Assembly: GCA_029567325.1 (NCBI GenBank)
Contig: JAKQLF010000177.1
Location: 1 to 64,000 of the forward strand
Source of the DNA: Bacteroidota bacterium
Lineage (GTDB): Bacteria > Bacteroidota > Bacteroidia > Chitinophagales > Saprospiraceae
Length of the DNA: 64,000 nucleotides
Direction: 5' to 3'
Of the stretch, positions 11,301 through 20,979 are shown in pieces; position 1 is the first letter of the stretch; each line of letters starts with the position of its first letter. The position numbers and the translations under genes are program-made. The notes beneath the pieces were generated by a model. It was not told the origin of the DNA. It did not search any database and saw nothing but the letters and a program-made list of their open reading frames with translations.

Positions 11301-13802
11301 AATAAAATCATTCAGAAATCATGGTTTAATCTTGATCAAAAGAATGGAGAAGTTACCATCAATACCAATGCCGATTGGTCTCCGAATGTTTACATCCATG
11401 CGACCATCATTCAACCCTACGCGCAAGACAATAATGATATGCCTTTGCGCATGTACGGAATCAAACCACTCATCGTTAATTCGAATGCAAAGGAATTAAA
11501 ACCTGTTGCTACTTTACCAGATAAATTGGAATCTAATCACAGCTATACCTTTACGGTTTCTGAAGAAAAAGGGAGAGCAATGGAATACACTCTTGCGCTG
11601 GTGGATGAAGGCCTTTTGAACCTCACTGGATTTAAGACGCCAGATCCTTACAACCATTTTCAGGGTGATTTTCCACTATTGGTGAAAACATGGGATATTT
11701 ATCAATCGCTTATGCAATACTTCAAGGGAAAATTTGCAGGAATTCTGGCCATTGGAGGTGATGACGCATACAATCCTGACGCCATTGCAGAAGTTTCGCG
11801 ATTCAAACCTTTGTCTTTACACCAAGGTTCTTACAAAATATCCGCTGGTGGTAAAAACAGTCATACGATAAACATACCAAATTACATTGGCAAAGTCCGA
11901 TTGATGATTGTGGCTTGTAATGAAAGTGACTTTGGTAAGTTGTCCAAATCCTCTGTGGTCAAAAATCCATTGATGGTCCAAACCCAGTTGCCAAGAGCAC
12001 TCAATGTGACGGATAAACTTCAAATTCCTATCAACATCATCAGGGATGAAAAATCCATTTCTTCAGCCAAAATTGAAGCAAAAACAGACGGTAATCTGAT
12101 CAAAGGTCTACAACCATCCACCTCAGTTTCCTTTAGTGGTGGTGACCAAGTATCCCAAATGTACAATGTCGATGTGCAAAACAAACCAGGCAAAGCCAAT
12201 TTGAATTTCAAGGTCACAGGTGGTGGAAAAACAATGACTGAAACCACTGACATTTTGATCAATTATCCAAATGCATATGCTTCAGCCATCAAAGAATACG
12301 TCATTCAACCTGGAAAAAGTTTGAAGGTAACCTCAACTGTGAAAGGCTATGCCGAGGCTTACAAAGCAAAATTGATGATCAGCGGCCAGAAAGTCCCCAA
12401 TTTTACAAAATATGCGGAGGAGTTGATTGCCTATCCATATGGATGTTTGGAGCAAACCACTTCAGGTGCATTTTCACAATTATTTTTGGATAAGGTATTA
12501 CAACTTGATCCTACAGAAAACCGGGCCAGATTGGAAAATTTACAAGCTGCTGTGAATAAGTTGCAAAGATTCCAACATGCGGACGGCAAATTATACTATT
12601 GGGACAATGATTACTACCACGCTTGGTCTGACATTTATGGAGGTGATTTTCTGACTGAAATGAACAAGGAAGGCATGGTTGGTCAAGCTGGTGGTATGTT
12701 GGATAATTGGCTCAAAAGCCATACAAATACGGCAAATGGTTGGAATATTTCGGAAGCATCAAGTGAGTATGTTTATGAAAGTGAAGTAGCCGTACAAGCT
12801 TATCGTTTATACGTGCTGGCCAAAGCTGGCAGGCCTGCGAAGTCTGCCATGAATAGATTTGCTGCAACGTGTAAGTCAAAGCAAGCATTGACTTGGTGGT
12901 TCCTCGCTGGCGCTCATCAATTGGCCTCTTATGATACCAAGGCCCTCGAGTTTGTAACAAAAGCAGAATCTATGCAAATAGCAAACAACGGATATGGCTA
13001 CAATACATTTGGAAGTAATGCCAGAAACCTTGCATTGGCAGTAGAAGTGCTATCTTCATTTCCTTCACAAAAGAAAAAGGCCAGTTTATATTATGACAAC
13101 ATGGTCGATGCTTACAACAATAGTGGTTGGTTGAGTACTCAAGACAAAGGATTTGCATTTAAAGCAGCATATCGGTTTTTTGGTAGTGCATTGAATGTTA
13201 CAGACAAAATATCATATGCCCTCAATGCTCCTTCTGGACTCAAATCATATGAATTGTCATCGATAGAAAGCAAAACTTTCCATTTAGCAAAAGGTGACAT
13301 TGCAAAAGCTATTACTATTGAAAACAAAGGGAAAAGTGCTATTCATGTGTATCAGATAGAACGCTTCATTGACAGCGAGGTGGTGAAAGCTGCAACAGCA
13401 TCTGACCTTAATATCAATGTTACTTACAATGGCAATAGTACACCACCCATGGTCAACATCGGACAAGATATTTTGATCGATGTAGCGGTGAGTAATCCTT
13501 TAGCACTAGCGCAAAGTGACTTGGCTTTAAATCTCAAAATGCCATCGGGTTGGGAATTGATCAATCCAAGGTTGTATGAAACAGAGCGCAATGTAAACAC
13601 CAATGCACTTTACCAAGATTACAAAGACGACCGGGTTTATACATTTTTCAACATCCCTGCTGGTGGAAATCAAATCTTCCATTTTAGAGCAAAAGCAGCG
13701 TTCATTGGCAATTTCTTTGCTCCGGCAGCAACGGTTGAAAATATGTACAACGGATCTTATTATGCTAGTACTGCAAGTGGCAGAGTAGAAGTGAAAAAAT
13801 AA
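8301..13802 (+). CDS. Alpha-2-macroglobulin family lipoprotein with intact thioester motif
   Basis: 1833 aa; lipobox LLTISAC; YPYGCLEQTTS thioester (CxEQ) motif; MG-like and Ig-like domains. Confidence 0.92.
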   Translation: MRRFHLALFSILTLLTISACKKNNADAPLMDAGKEAELLSTYFSAATTGIISAADPLTYIFNSPLATKPSEDQIQNIISISPSVEGIVTFSNNTILTFTPTEGFKPNTTYTITLNLKNLDGARFEKDITYSVRTFKQDLAVEPRGFIINDDGSVSMMAIVSTADKAKAEDIQKCFTSSASSTNVVELEANRFQVEFVFKQGMNSSTQITYDGSSLGSDTKGEVPVFEVDQNNFTVVHTQHDPTNKEFKVYFSQRLNPDVDLTGLVNINNTNAKLNVQSNVLTIYLSDLVNDQRATILLSSGITSEKGKKLGRDQSFEIEIEAEKPSIEFLDAGVYFPSEGNFKIPVRSKGLESIQLMVIEIKQENVNSFLTWQSLEYTDYYAMRMFGKPIYNQKVKLDKGIADADGWRVYGIDLSKQIARNPGSIYHVSMEFTPEDISLACKEELIKRDIQSKLPNEEFYTRWENYYRDYYYYDDFNWEETENPCNISFYANRAPVNRTLICSDFGVIAKQAGNGYHIAVTKLQDLSNVGDANLTLYDLQGATLATAKTSAEGFAEILNLKADAAVLKIEKNKQVTYLKLNPAESNPLTEFAINGSRSEDDAQFFVYTDRDVWRPGDSIYIDLMINASSITLPDGLPIVFSFYNPDNLLIGRKVQTLSQKNKLIYSFTQTTPSNAKTGAYRGVMEIGSKKIVKRIRIETIKPNTAEATYTFDNTGKEFVLSDRLSGKVSVNYLTGFEVKSARVKLIARPRKIDNPFPKFKDFFFGNYKNDPVNAMDLGEVVTGHDGSAKINVNPGLKQLGTPIFLSLESEITLPGGGSNKQGNTIKVSPFDSYVGLKKLDGQGWSGNHLRTENIKVELVNVDGKGDVSATANNLDYTIQKRVSSWWIDKYMLRSSGFYYDESYWTTVKTQAVKISGKTTLTLPSGSLDDGAYRIAFKDRNSGHETETYFTVYSSEQSIPGTQPYIIQFEVSKEEVNAGEPITIKFPQIAGAKALISIEKANKIIQKSWFNLDQKNGEVTINTNADWSPNVYIHATIIQPYAQDNNDMPLRMYGIKPLIVNSNAKELKPVATLPDKLESNHSYTFTVSEEKGRAMEYTLALVDEGLLNLTGFKTPDPYNHFQGDFPLLVKTWDIYQSLMQYFKGKFAGILAIGGDDAYNPDAIAEVSRFKPLSLHQGSYKISAGGKNSHTINIPNYIGKVRLMIVACNESDFGKLSKSSVVKNPLMVQTQLPRALNVTDKLQIPINIIRDEKSISSAKIEAKTDGNLIKGLQPSTSVSFSGGDQVSQMYNVDVQNKPGKANLNFKVTGGGKTMTETTDILINYPNAYASAIKEYVIQPGKSLKVTSTVKGYAEAYKAKLMISGQKVPNFTKYAEELIAYPYGCLEQTTSGAFSQLFLDKVLQLDPTENRARLENLQAAVNKLQRFQHADGKLYYWDNDYYHAWSDIYGGDFLTEMNKEGMVGQAGGMLDNWLKSHTNTANGWNISEASSEYVYESEVAVQAYRLYVLAKAGRPAKSAMNRFAATCKSKQALTWWFLAGAHQLASYDTKALEFVTKAESMQIANNGYGYNTFGSNARNLALAVEVLSSFPSQKKKASLYYDNMVDAYNNSGWLSTQDKGFAFKAAYRFFGSALNVTDKISYALNAPSGLKSYELSSIESKTFHLAKGDIAKAITIENKGKSAIHVYQIERFIDSEVVKAATASDLNINVTYNGNSTPPMVNIGQDILIDVAVSNPLALAQSDLALNLKMPSGWELINPRLYETERNVNTNALYQDYKDDRVYTFFNIPAGGNQIFHFRAKAAFIGNFFAPAATVENMYNGSYYASTASGRVEVKK

Positions 13803-13818
13803 GATAGAGACCTGATTG

Positions 13819-13839
13819 GCGAGGAAAATTATTCCTCGC
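13819..13839. terminator. Hairpin between convergent genes
   Basis: GCGAGGAA aatta TTCCTCGC perfect 8-bp stem spanning the stop of the minus-strand gene. Confidence 0.5.
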
Positions 13840-16255
13840 TGATCATACTTTTACCCGATTTACCTTTTGCCTGCTTGATGCGATAATTGAGTGTAAGATT
13901 GATTTGTCTTCTACGCCCTTGGAAATTTCCTTCGGTGAAAAAATTCTCTCCTTCTGCTATAAACCGATTTCTTCTTGTATTGAATACATCTGAAACATTG
14001 AAGGTAACAGTTGCTTTGCCATCTAGGATATCTTTATTAAAACCAATATCCAGGTAATAAAAAGCTAAAACTTTCCCTTGTGGTACCTTTTGAGGAGCTT
14101 CATAGTTGCCCCTCATTTGTAGGTTACCATTTTGAAAGATGGTGAATCTGGAAGTATGTCTTACGAACCAACTGTAGGTATCACTATTGATATTGCCAAT
14201 ATTGGATCCATCTGTAATTGCTCTAAAAAAGTTGAAACTTACATCAGCTTTCCACCATTTTTTGATATCATACTGTCCCACAAATTCTGCTCCAAAGGAA
14301 TTTTCATCCACTAGGTTTTGAGGAATTGTGGAGGCAAAACCCAACTCGTCTACCACCCTAATTCTTTGAATTTTTGATTCAGTATGTCTGTGATAAAGGG
14401 AAGAAGATATAGATCCGTTTTCAAAATATTTGATGTGACCCAAATCATAAGCATTACTAAATTCAGGATTGAGATCTGGATTACCGGAGAAAAAATTGCG
14501 ACTGTCTGACAAAGTGATAAAGGGGCTCAATTCATTGTAAACTGGTCTGCGCACTCTACGGCTATAACTCAATTGAAGCGCGTTGTCATTGCCTAATGTA
14601 TAAGAAATATGACCACTAGGAAAAAGATTGGAGTACTTTCTGGGATTGACTTCGTTCGTCTTTTGCAAAGTAGTGCGGACATCTGTAATTTCTCCACGTA
14701 ACCCAAATTGATAAGAAAATTTCGACATCTTATCACCCATAATGGCATAGGCCGCGTGAATATTTTCATTGTAAATAAAGTAATTATCAAAGAGTGGATC
14801 TGTCTCAAAAACACCTCCAAATGCTTGATTTTGAACGGTATAATCATTGATCATATCTCTAAAACCACTGCGCATGCCAAATTCTACTTTACCATTTTTT
14901 TTGCCGTCGCTTGTTCCCAGTGAAAGTGGAAGCACATAGTCCAGCTGAAATAGATAGGTTTTCTCAAATTCGTCGTTGAGGGCTTTAGTAACGTTGGTTT
15001 CATCTTGGTTGATTTCTCCAGACGGTAAAAATGCATTTTGCGTAAAAACTTGATCTGATCGCTCCCAATAGTCAATGTATCTAAAGTCTACTACCAGCTC
15101 CTTACCTTTTTCTTTGAATGATTTTTTGTAAGTCAATGAAGCTTCAGAATTTGGCTCTGTTTCTATTTCATTTTGAAAACGCTCAACCACACCCAGAGGA
15201 TTGGAGCGGTCATTTAGAAAGTCTGTGTAAACAATGTCTGTAAAACGATCAACGTCGGTCCTTCGCATCATGTAGGAAGCCGTGAGGATATTCTTCTCAT
15301 CAAAGAAATAATCAAAACCTGCTCTGAGGTTATTGTGTAAACCATCAACGGTCCCAGTGCGGCTTACATCCGTCAGTAATGTTTCTCCTGGGTTATAAAC
15401 TGCTTGGAATTGAGATCCAAGTCCTGGTATTTTTCTAAAAGCCAGGCCATAATTGACAAAAAAATTGAGCTTATTCTTTCTATAATTGACATTTATTGCT
15501 CCACCATAATTTGCTGGATTGCCCAAAATCACTTCAAATGACCCATTAAAACCTTGGTTTTGGTCTTTCTTCAAGATGATGTTGATGATACCAGACATAC
15601 CCTCAGCCTCGTATCGGGCAGAAGGATTTGTGATGATCTCTACCCTTTCCACTTGACTGCCTTGCAATTGCTGTAATCCTGCTCCTCCTTTGAAACTCAC
15701 CAAACCAGAGGGTTTCCCTTCGATCAAAATCCGGACATTGTCACTGCCCCTCAATTTTACATTTCCTTCCACGTCCACGGACAATGAAGGTATATTAGAA
15801 AGCAAATCTGATGCTGTGCCTCCAGCGTTGGCCAAATCTTTTCCTACATTAAAAATGCGCTTGTCCAATGAAATGACCATGTTACTTTTTTCACCTTGCA
15901 CAATGATTTCGTCCAACAATTGCGAAGAAGCAGACACTCCAATATCTCCCATCACATGATCATCACCTTTTTTCAATCTAAAAGCAGGTATGGAAAAATC
16001 CTTGTAACCAATGAATTCTACAAGACCATAGAAATCCCCTTCTTTCAATTCTACTTCAAACTGCCCCTTTTGATCAGTGACATTTCCTGAAACGAAAGCA
16101 CTATCCGAGACATTAAAAATTCGGATACTGGCATATTCCAGTGGATTTTTATTTACTTCATCGATGATGCGCCCTTTTATAGTCGCAGCTTGTGAGGCCA
16201 AGAACAATGGCAAAAAGATAAAGAGCAAAGACGAAATTGAAGAATGGAAACGCAT
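13829..16255 (-). CDS. TonB-dependent outer-membrane receptor with CarboxypepD_reg-like N-terminal domain
   Basis: TIKGRIIDEVNKNPLEYASIRIF regulatory-like domain, plug domain VRILIEGKPSGLV, C-terminal barrel. Confidence 0.85.
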   Translation of the reverse strand: MRFHSSISSLLFIFLPLFLASQAATIKGRIIDEVNKNPLEYASIRIFNVSDSAFVSGNVTDQKGQFEVELKEGDFYGLVEFIGYKDFSIPAFRLKKGDDHVMGDIGVSASSQLLDEIIVQGEKSNMVISLDKRIFNVGKDLANAGGTASDLLSNIPSLSVDVEGNVKLRGSDNVRILIEGKPSGLVSFKGGAGLQQLQGSQVERVEIITNPSARYEAEGMSGIINIILKKDQNQGFNGSFEVILGNPANYGGAINVNYRKNKLNFFVNYGLAFRKIPGLGSQFQAVYNPGETLLTDVSRTGTVDGLHNNLRAGFDYFFDEKNILTASYMMRRTDVDRFTDIVYTDFLNDRSNPLGVVERFQNEIETEPNSEASLTYKKSFKEKGKELVVDFRYIDYWERSDQVFTQNAFLPSGEINQDETNVTKALNDEFEKTYLFQLDYVLPLSLGTSDGKKNGKVEFGMRSGFRDMINDYTVQNQAFGGVFETDPLFDNYFIYNENIHAAYAIMGDKMSKFSYQFGLRGEITDVRTTLQKTNEVNPRKYSNLFPSGHISYTLGNDNALQLSYSRRVRRPVYNELSPFITLSDSRNFFSGNPDLNPEFSNAYDLGHIKYFENGSISSSLYHRHTESKIQRIRVVDELGFASTIPQNLVDENSFGAEFVGQYDIKKWWKADVSFNFFRAITDGSNIGNINSDTYSWFVRHTSRFTIFQNGNLQMRGNYEAPQKVPQGKVLAFYYLDIGFNKDILDGKATVTFNVSDVFNTRRNRFIAEGENFFTEGNFQGRRRQINLTLNYRIKQAKGKSGKSMISEE

Positions 16256-16449
16256 ATTTGAAAAGGCTTTAAAATAGATCTATTAGTAAATGTAATTAGA
16301 ATGCCATTTTACCAATAGGTTTAAATCCTTTTTTATGCATTTTATAACAGTATGAAAATTGCGGGTCAAGTATTTCAAAACTTATACCCCAGTAAACGGA
16401 AAACATAAAGGCACCATGATTTAACCAAGAAATCAAGATTTATATCATT

Positions 16450-18489
16450 CTACAACCTCACATTCAAAGCAATAAATCCGCTACGACCTTGTCCATTGAT
16501 GCCACTTCCATGGGTACGATAATCTTCATTCAATATGTTTTGAATTCCAAAATTCACCGAGGCTTTCTTTAAACTGTATGATCCATAAAATTGAAATAAA
16601 TTCCATGCCGGTGTTCCTCCTTTGGGAATTCTATTGTCTTCTGTGTCTCCTTTTGCCAAGCGATCTTGTTTGGCTGCAAATAAATATTCGCCAGTGAAGG
16701 ACCAAGCTTTGTGCAAATAACTCAAGCGCATATTTCCATTTATGGGAGGAATTCTGCGCATAGGCTCATTTTGTGAAAGATTTTGACCAAAACAATAGGA
16801 TGTAGTTCCTTGTACCAACCATTTTGGCGTCACTTTATGAGAAAAAGAAAACTCCATTCCCTTGATGTAAGATTTTTGGCTATTCTCTTTGGTATACACG
16901 CTATACCCGCCAACCTGTTCATTTTCCAATTTTATTCTCGTAATCAAATCGGTCAAATGCATGTAGAATAAGGCAGCAGTCACACTTGTGCGTTTGCTTT
17001 GATATTTATACCCGATTTCTGAATTGTATGACTTTTCTGGTTTCAAATCATATGCTGGAATTTCATACCTGAAGTCAACTAATCCAAGTGTGCCTAGATC
17101 GTCCACATTTGGCGCTCTATAACCCGTACTCAATGAACCATAAATAGACTGATTGCCATTTAGTTGGTACAACAAGGCCAAATTAGAAACAAGACTAGAT
17201 GGGTTCAACTGTACATTTTCTGGAGAATTAGTAAGGGTATCGCTAGTCGGAATATGAATTCCAAAGTGATTATATCTTAATCCTGCCTCAATTGAAAGTT
17301 TACTCAATTGAAAATGGTGCAACGTATAAAAGGATAAATTACTCACCTTTGCCCCATCGGGATAAAGTCCTCTTTGTAAGGTTTCAATTCCTGTTTGTTC
17401 AGAGATTTGATTCCTCAAACTATTCACCCGATCGTTATAAATTTCTAATCCAGAATTCGCAGTCCATTTTGAAGAAAGGCATGAATAAATATCAATCGTA
17501 TTTCCGAAAGTTTTTACTCTATCTTTTTCGAAAAACCTATTTGCATTGTTGATTCTATGGTATTTTCTGGTCTCAGATGTATACTGCAAAGAAGAAGTAA
17601 AGGTGATTTTCTGAATCAGTGGATTTACATAAAAGGACTCCCATTTGACGTAAGAAAGCTGTCTTATTTGTGGATCGAAATTGTAGAATTCAAAATTTTC
17701 CAGCTTTACCCTGTGATAAAGTGGTACATCGCGTTGAGCTAGATTTTGGTGTGCTGCAGTAAGTACACCATTACTTAAAACTTGATATTTTATTTTGGCG
17801 TCAAAGCTATTTTCAAGGTAACCAGAAGGAGATTGCCGGCCTGTAGAATCTCCGCCCCACAAATCACCAAATTTTCGATTTGTAGATCCAACCAAGATGG
17901 CTAATTTTTTTGATTGGTATTCGATTGCCGCTCTGCCAGTATATTCCATATTTTGTGACACAATTTTGCCGGCAAAAGATGGATGGAAACTGGCCTTTTC
18001 AGCAAATTGAGGTTCTGTTGTCAAAATTTGTACCACACCACCCATTGCATCAGAACCATATTGCACAGATCCACTGCCTCTTACGACTTCTATTTTTGAA
18101 ACAGAATATGGATCAATGGTATTGAGATATTGGTTTGGGCCATAGCGCACTGTGCTATTATTGAGTCTAATGCCATCGATCAAAGTCAATGTTTGATTGC
18201 CTGTCAGGCCGCGCACAAAAGCTGAGCCACCGCCGTGGTTGGTTTTTTGAATGAAAACTCCTGTAGTCCCAGTCAAGGCTTCCGGGACAGATCTGGATTG
18301 GTATTGATACATGAATTTTCGATCCAGAGTAGCCGTCGAATAAGGTGATCGCAGAGCTGAAACACTTTTTCTGGTAGAAGTGATCACAACCTCAGTTATG
18401 GTATCAGTAAGATCTACAGCAGTTTCCTGCGCCAAAATTGCATTTGAAAACAGCATTAACGCTATGATTATAAAACTAAAAACCTTCAT
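16450..18489 (-). CDS. TonB-dependent receptor (BtuB/CirA-like plug and barrel)
   Basis: TEVVITSTRK TonB-box/plug region, FVRGLTGNQTLTLIDGIRLN, VEVVRG-like SKIEVVRGSGSVQYGSDAMGG. Confidence 0.88.
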   Translation of the reverse strand: MKVFSFIIIALMLFSNAILAQETAVDLTDTITEVVITSTRKSVSALRSPYSTATLDRKFMYQYQSRSVPEALTGTTGVFIQKTNHGGGSAFVRGLTGNQTLTLIDGIRLNNSTVRYGPNQYLNTIDPYSVSKIEVVRGSGSVQYGSDAMGGVVQILTTEPQFAEKASFHPSFAGKIVSQNMEYTGRAAIEYQSKKLAILVGSTNRKFGDLWGGDSTGRQSPSGYLENSFDAKIKYQVLSNGVLTAAHQNLAQRDVPLYHRVKLENFEFYNFDPQIRQLSYVKWESFYVNPLIQKITFTSSLQYTSETRKYHRINNANRFFEKDRVKTFGNTIDIYSCLSSKWTANSGLEIYNDRVNSLRNQISEQTGIETLQRGLYPDGAKVSNLSFYTLHHFQLSKLSIEAGLRYNHFGIHIPTSDTLTNSPENVQLNPSSLVSNLALLYQLNGNQSIYGSLSTGYRAPNVDDLGTLGLVDFRYEIPAYDLKPEKSYNSEIGYKYQSKRTSVTAALFYMHLTDLITRIKLENEQVGGYSVYTKENSQKSYIKGMEFSFSHKVTPKWLVQGTTSYCFGQNLSQNEPMRRIPPINGNMRLSYLHKAWSFTGEYLFAAKQDRLAKGDTEDNRIPKGGTPAWNLFQFYGSYSLKKASVNFGIQNILNEDYRTHGSGINGQGRSGFIALNVRL

Positions 18490-18550
18490 ACGTATTATGA
18501 TAATTTAGATCAAATTGTTTTTAAATATTGGCTGATGGATTGATTCAAAA

Positions 18551-20971
18551 TCATTCATCAGTTTCTGTTTCAATATTGATGAATGCACTTCTGATAGGTG
18601 CTGGCATGATGCTATCCTCCCCTTTTACAGCTTTCCAAATAACTTCGCTAAAAATCAAATCAGGAATGAGGTCTTCCTTGGAAAAGTCAAAGGTTTCGCT
18701 CAATCTTGCACTGGCTGTTCCGCCTTTATTTTTATCATTCAAATTTATTTGAGCTGGCACAGCTTGAAAACCAGAAGTATTTATTTCTTTAGAAAAGCAT
18801 CTCCACAACGGTTCTGCTGCTGCATCAAATTGGCTCATCGGCGGCAAGCCAAGAATAAGCTCTATTGTTCTCAATATTGAAGATGTAGAATACATGGTGT
18901 GATCTACAAAACCTCTTTTGACAAAACCTCCTGCGATGTAAAGGGTTGATCTGTGTGCATCCACGTGATCACTGCCATTTTGAGCGTCATCTTCTGTTAT
19001 AAAGACTACGCTTTCGCCCCATATTTTACTTTTGGATAGATATTCAACAAACATTCCCACGGCCAAATCATTGTCAGCAACGTGTGCAAAAACAGTAGGT
19101 TTTCCCTCTTTTTGGCCTTCTGTGTGATCATTGATAAAACGTAAAGTATTGAGTTGTGGCACTTGGTTGATCATCAGTAGAGAATCAAACTCTTTTTGCC
19201 ATTGATAAAATCTTGTTGTATCCCTTACAGATTCATCCCAACTGGTAAAAGTTGGACAAAAATGACCTTCCAACACTGGAATATTAGCTTTGTAATCATC
19301 GGCAAATTCTCCGTAAGTGCGATACGTCACATTGGCTCTTTTGCAATAATCCCACAAAAACCCTTTAGCAGGATTGGCAATTTCTCTCACCCCTTCTGCA
19401 TCATATTTCCCGCCCCGACTTCCATAATTGGTCGGCCAGGTTTTTTCCAGATAATCATTGGCATTGGCAGAAAGGGACCAGTTGTGGCCATCAGCACTCA
19501 CTTCGCCATCCACATAAAAATTATCTAATAACACAAACTCGTTAACCAATTTATGCTGATTGGGTGTAACATTTGCACCAAACAAAAGCAAACTCGTATC
19601 ACCATTTCCTCCCGCAACATCTCCCAAAACTTGATCATAGGTTCTGTTTTCTTTCAAAATATAAAACACGTGTTTGATTGGAGAAGGATCACCAACTTTC
19701 ATGGGGATGGGATTTCCCACTTCCCCATTAGAGGTAGTTTCACGTTCTTTGCTATATGGCGTATTTTCGTAAACTTGCTTTGAATAAACTGCCAATTGTT
19801 GCGCATTGGGAATCTGAATGATGCTCATTTGTCCTTTCATCAACCCGCCAATATATTGCACTTCTTGTTTAGCTAATGAGTCACCTTTTTGATAAATAAC
19901 ATTTTGTTTTTTGTCACCAGGTTTTGGACCATTGGGGTTGGCATAAGAGGTAAATCCTTTACCATTAGAAACAAATATCTTTGTACCAACTACCTTCACA
20001 TTGGTAGGATACCAGCCGACTGGGATAAATCCCTTCGATTTACTACTTCCTATTTTTGCTACATCAAACACAGCCAGAGCATTATTGTCTGCGTTGGCAA
20101 TGTATAGTGTTGATTCATCGCTACTCAATGCCAATCCATTACTTGCTGATCCTACAGGTGCATTGGGATATAGAGCTGATTGCAAAACTTCCAAAACTTT
20201 CCTTTTGGGAATGTCTATTACAGAAACACTGTTGTCATTTGCATTGGCTACAAATAAAATGTTGCCTTTTTTATTCATCAACAATTCGTTCGGATTATCT
20301 CCAACTGGGATATTTCCTGATAATGTTTTTGAAGCCACATCATAAATCAAAACTTTGTCGCCTCCCCAAAGAGAGATGTAAAGTTCTTTTTTATCAATTG
20401 AAAGCACACAAGTATAGGATTCTGCACCTAAGGAAAGTTTGTTTTCAACTTTATTGGTACCAAGGTTAATGACGTATAATGAACTATCTTCTTTGGTCAC
20501 AACAAACATCTTTTGGCTGACTTCATCGATATCAAAACCTGCTGGCGAAATGCTAACTGGCCAAGGCTCTCCAAGTTTGATGGTGTCTTTGACTACTAAT
20601 TTGTTTTGTTTGATGTCGAATTTATAAATCCAATTGTCATTTCCTCCACTAGCATATAATGATTTTGAATCTTGACTAAACTTGAGTCCATACCACGATT
20701 TACCAACGACAAAATTGTCGACGACCTTTTCACTTTTCACATCTATGAGCTGAATACTTTGTACACTTTGCCCATTGTTGGTCACTGCCATCCATTTTTT
20801 AGAGGGAGAAACTGCAATATTTAAAGGTAAATCTCCTAGTGGAAAAGATTTTCCAGCAGGGCTCAATGACCAGCCATTGGGAAGTTTTACTTTTTGGCCT
20901 GATTGTGCGTGTGCTACACTATAAATAACGATAGCAAGTAAACAAAAAAGCAAGTTTATATTTTTCATCAT
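18551..20971 (-). CDS. YncE-like beta-propeller / alkaline phosphatase superfamily phosphoesterase fusion
   Basis: YVTN-type repeats (NDNSVSVIDIPKRKV, ADNNALAVFDVAK) plus KENRTYDQVLGD, DNFYVDGEVSADGHNW, TEDDAQNGSDHVDAHRS. Confidence 0.85.
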   Translation of the reverse strand: MMKNINLLFCLLAIVIYSVAHAQSGQKVKLPNGWSLSPAGKSFPLGDLPLNIAVSPSKKWMAVTNNGQSVQSIQLIDVKSEKVVDNFVVGKSWYGLKFSQDSKSLYASGGNDNWIYKFDIKQNKLVVKDTIKLGEPWPVSISPAGFDIDEVSQKMFVVTKEDSSLYVINLGTNKVENKLSLGAESYTCVLSIDKKELYISLWGGDKVLIYDVASKTLSGNIPVGDNPNELLMNKKGNILFVANANDNSVSVIDIPKRKVLEVLQSALYPNAPVGSASNGLALSSDESTLYIANADNNALAVFDVAKIGSSKSKGFIPVGWYPTNVKVVGTKIFVSNGKGFTSYANPNGPKPGDKKQNVIYQKGDSLAKQEVQYIGGLMKGQMSIIQIPNAQQLAVYSKQVYENTPYSKERETTSNGEVGNPIPMKVGDPSPIKHVFYILKENRTYDQVLGDVAGGNGDTSLLLFGANVTPNQHKLVNEFVLLDNFYVDGEVSADGHNWSLSANANDYLEKTWPTNYGSRGGKYDAEGVREIANPAKGFLWDYCKRANVTYRTYGEFADDYKANIPVLEGHFCPTFTSWDESVRDTTRFYQWQKEFDSLLMINQVPQLNTLRFINDHTEGQKEGKPTVFAHVADNDLAVGMFVEYLSKSKIWGESVVFITEDDAQNGSDHVDAHRSTLYIAGGFVKRGFVDHTMYSTSSILRTIELILGLPPMSQFDAAAEPLWRCFSKEINTSGFQAVPAQINLNDKNKGGTASARLSETFDFSKEDLIPDLIFSEVIWKAVKGEDSIMPAPIRSAFINIETETDE

Positions 20972-20979
20972 GATAAATT

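Noticed and set aside
20001-20469. Overlapping + strand ORFs of 114 and 137 aa inside the phosphoesterase gene
   Set aside because: Antisense shadows of a well-supported beta-propeller CDS.
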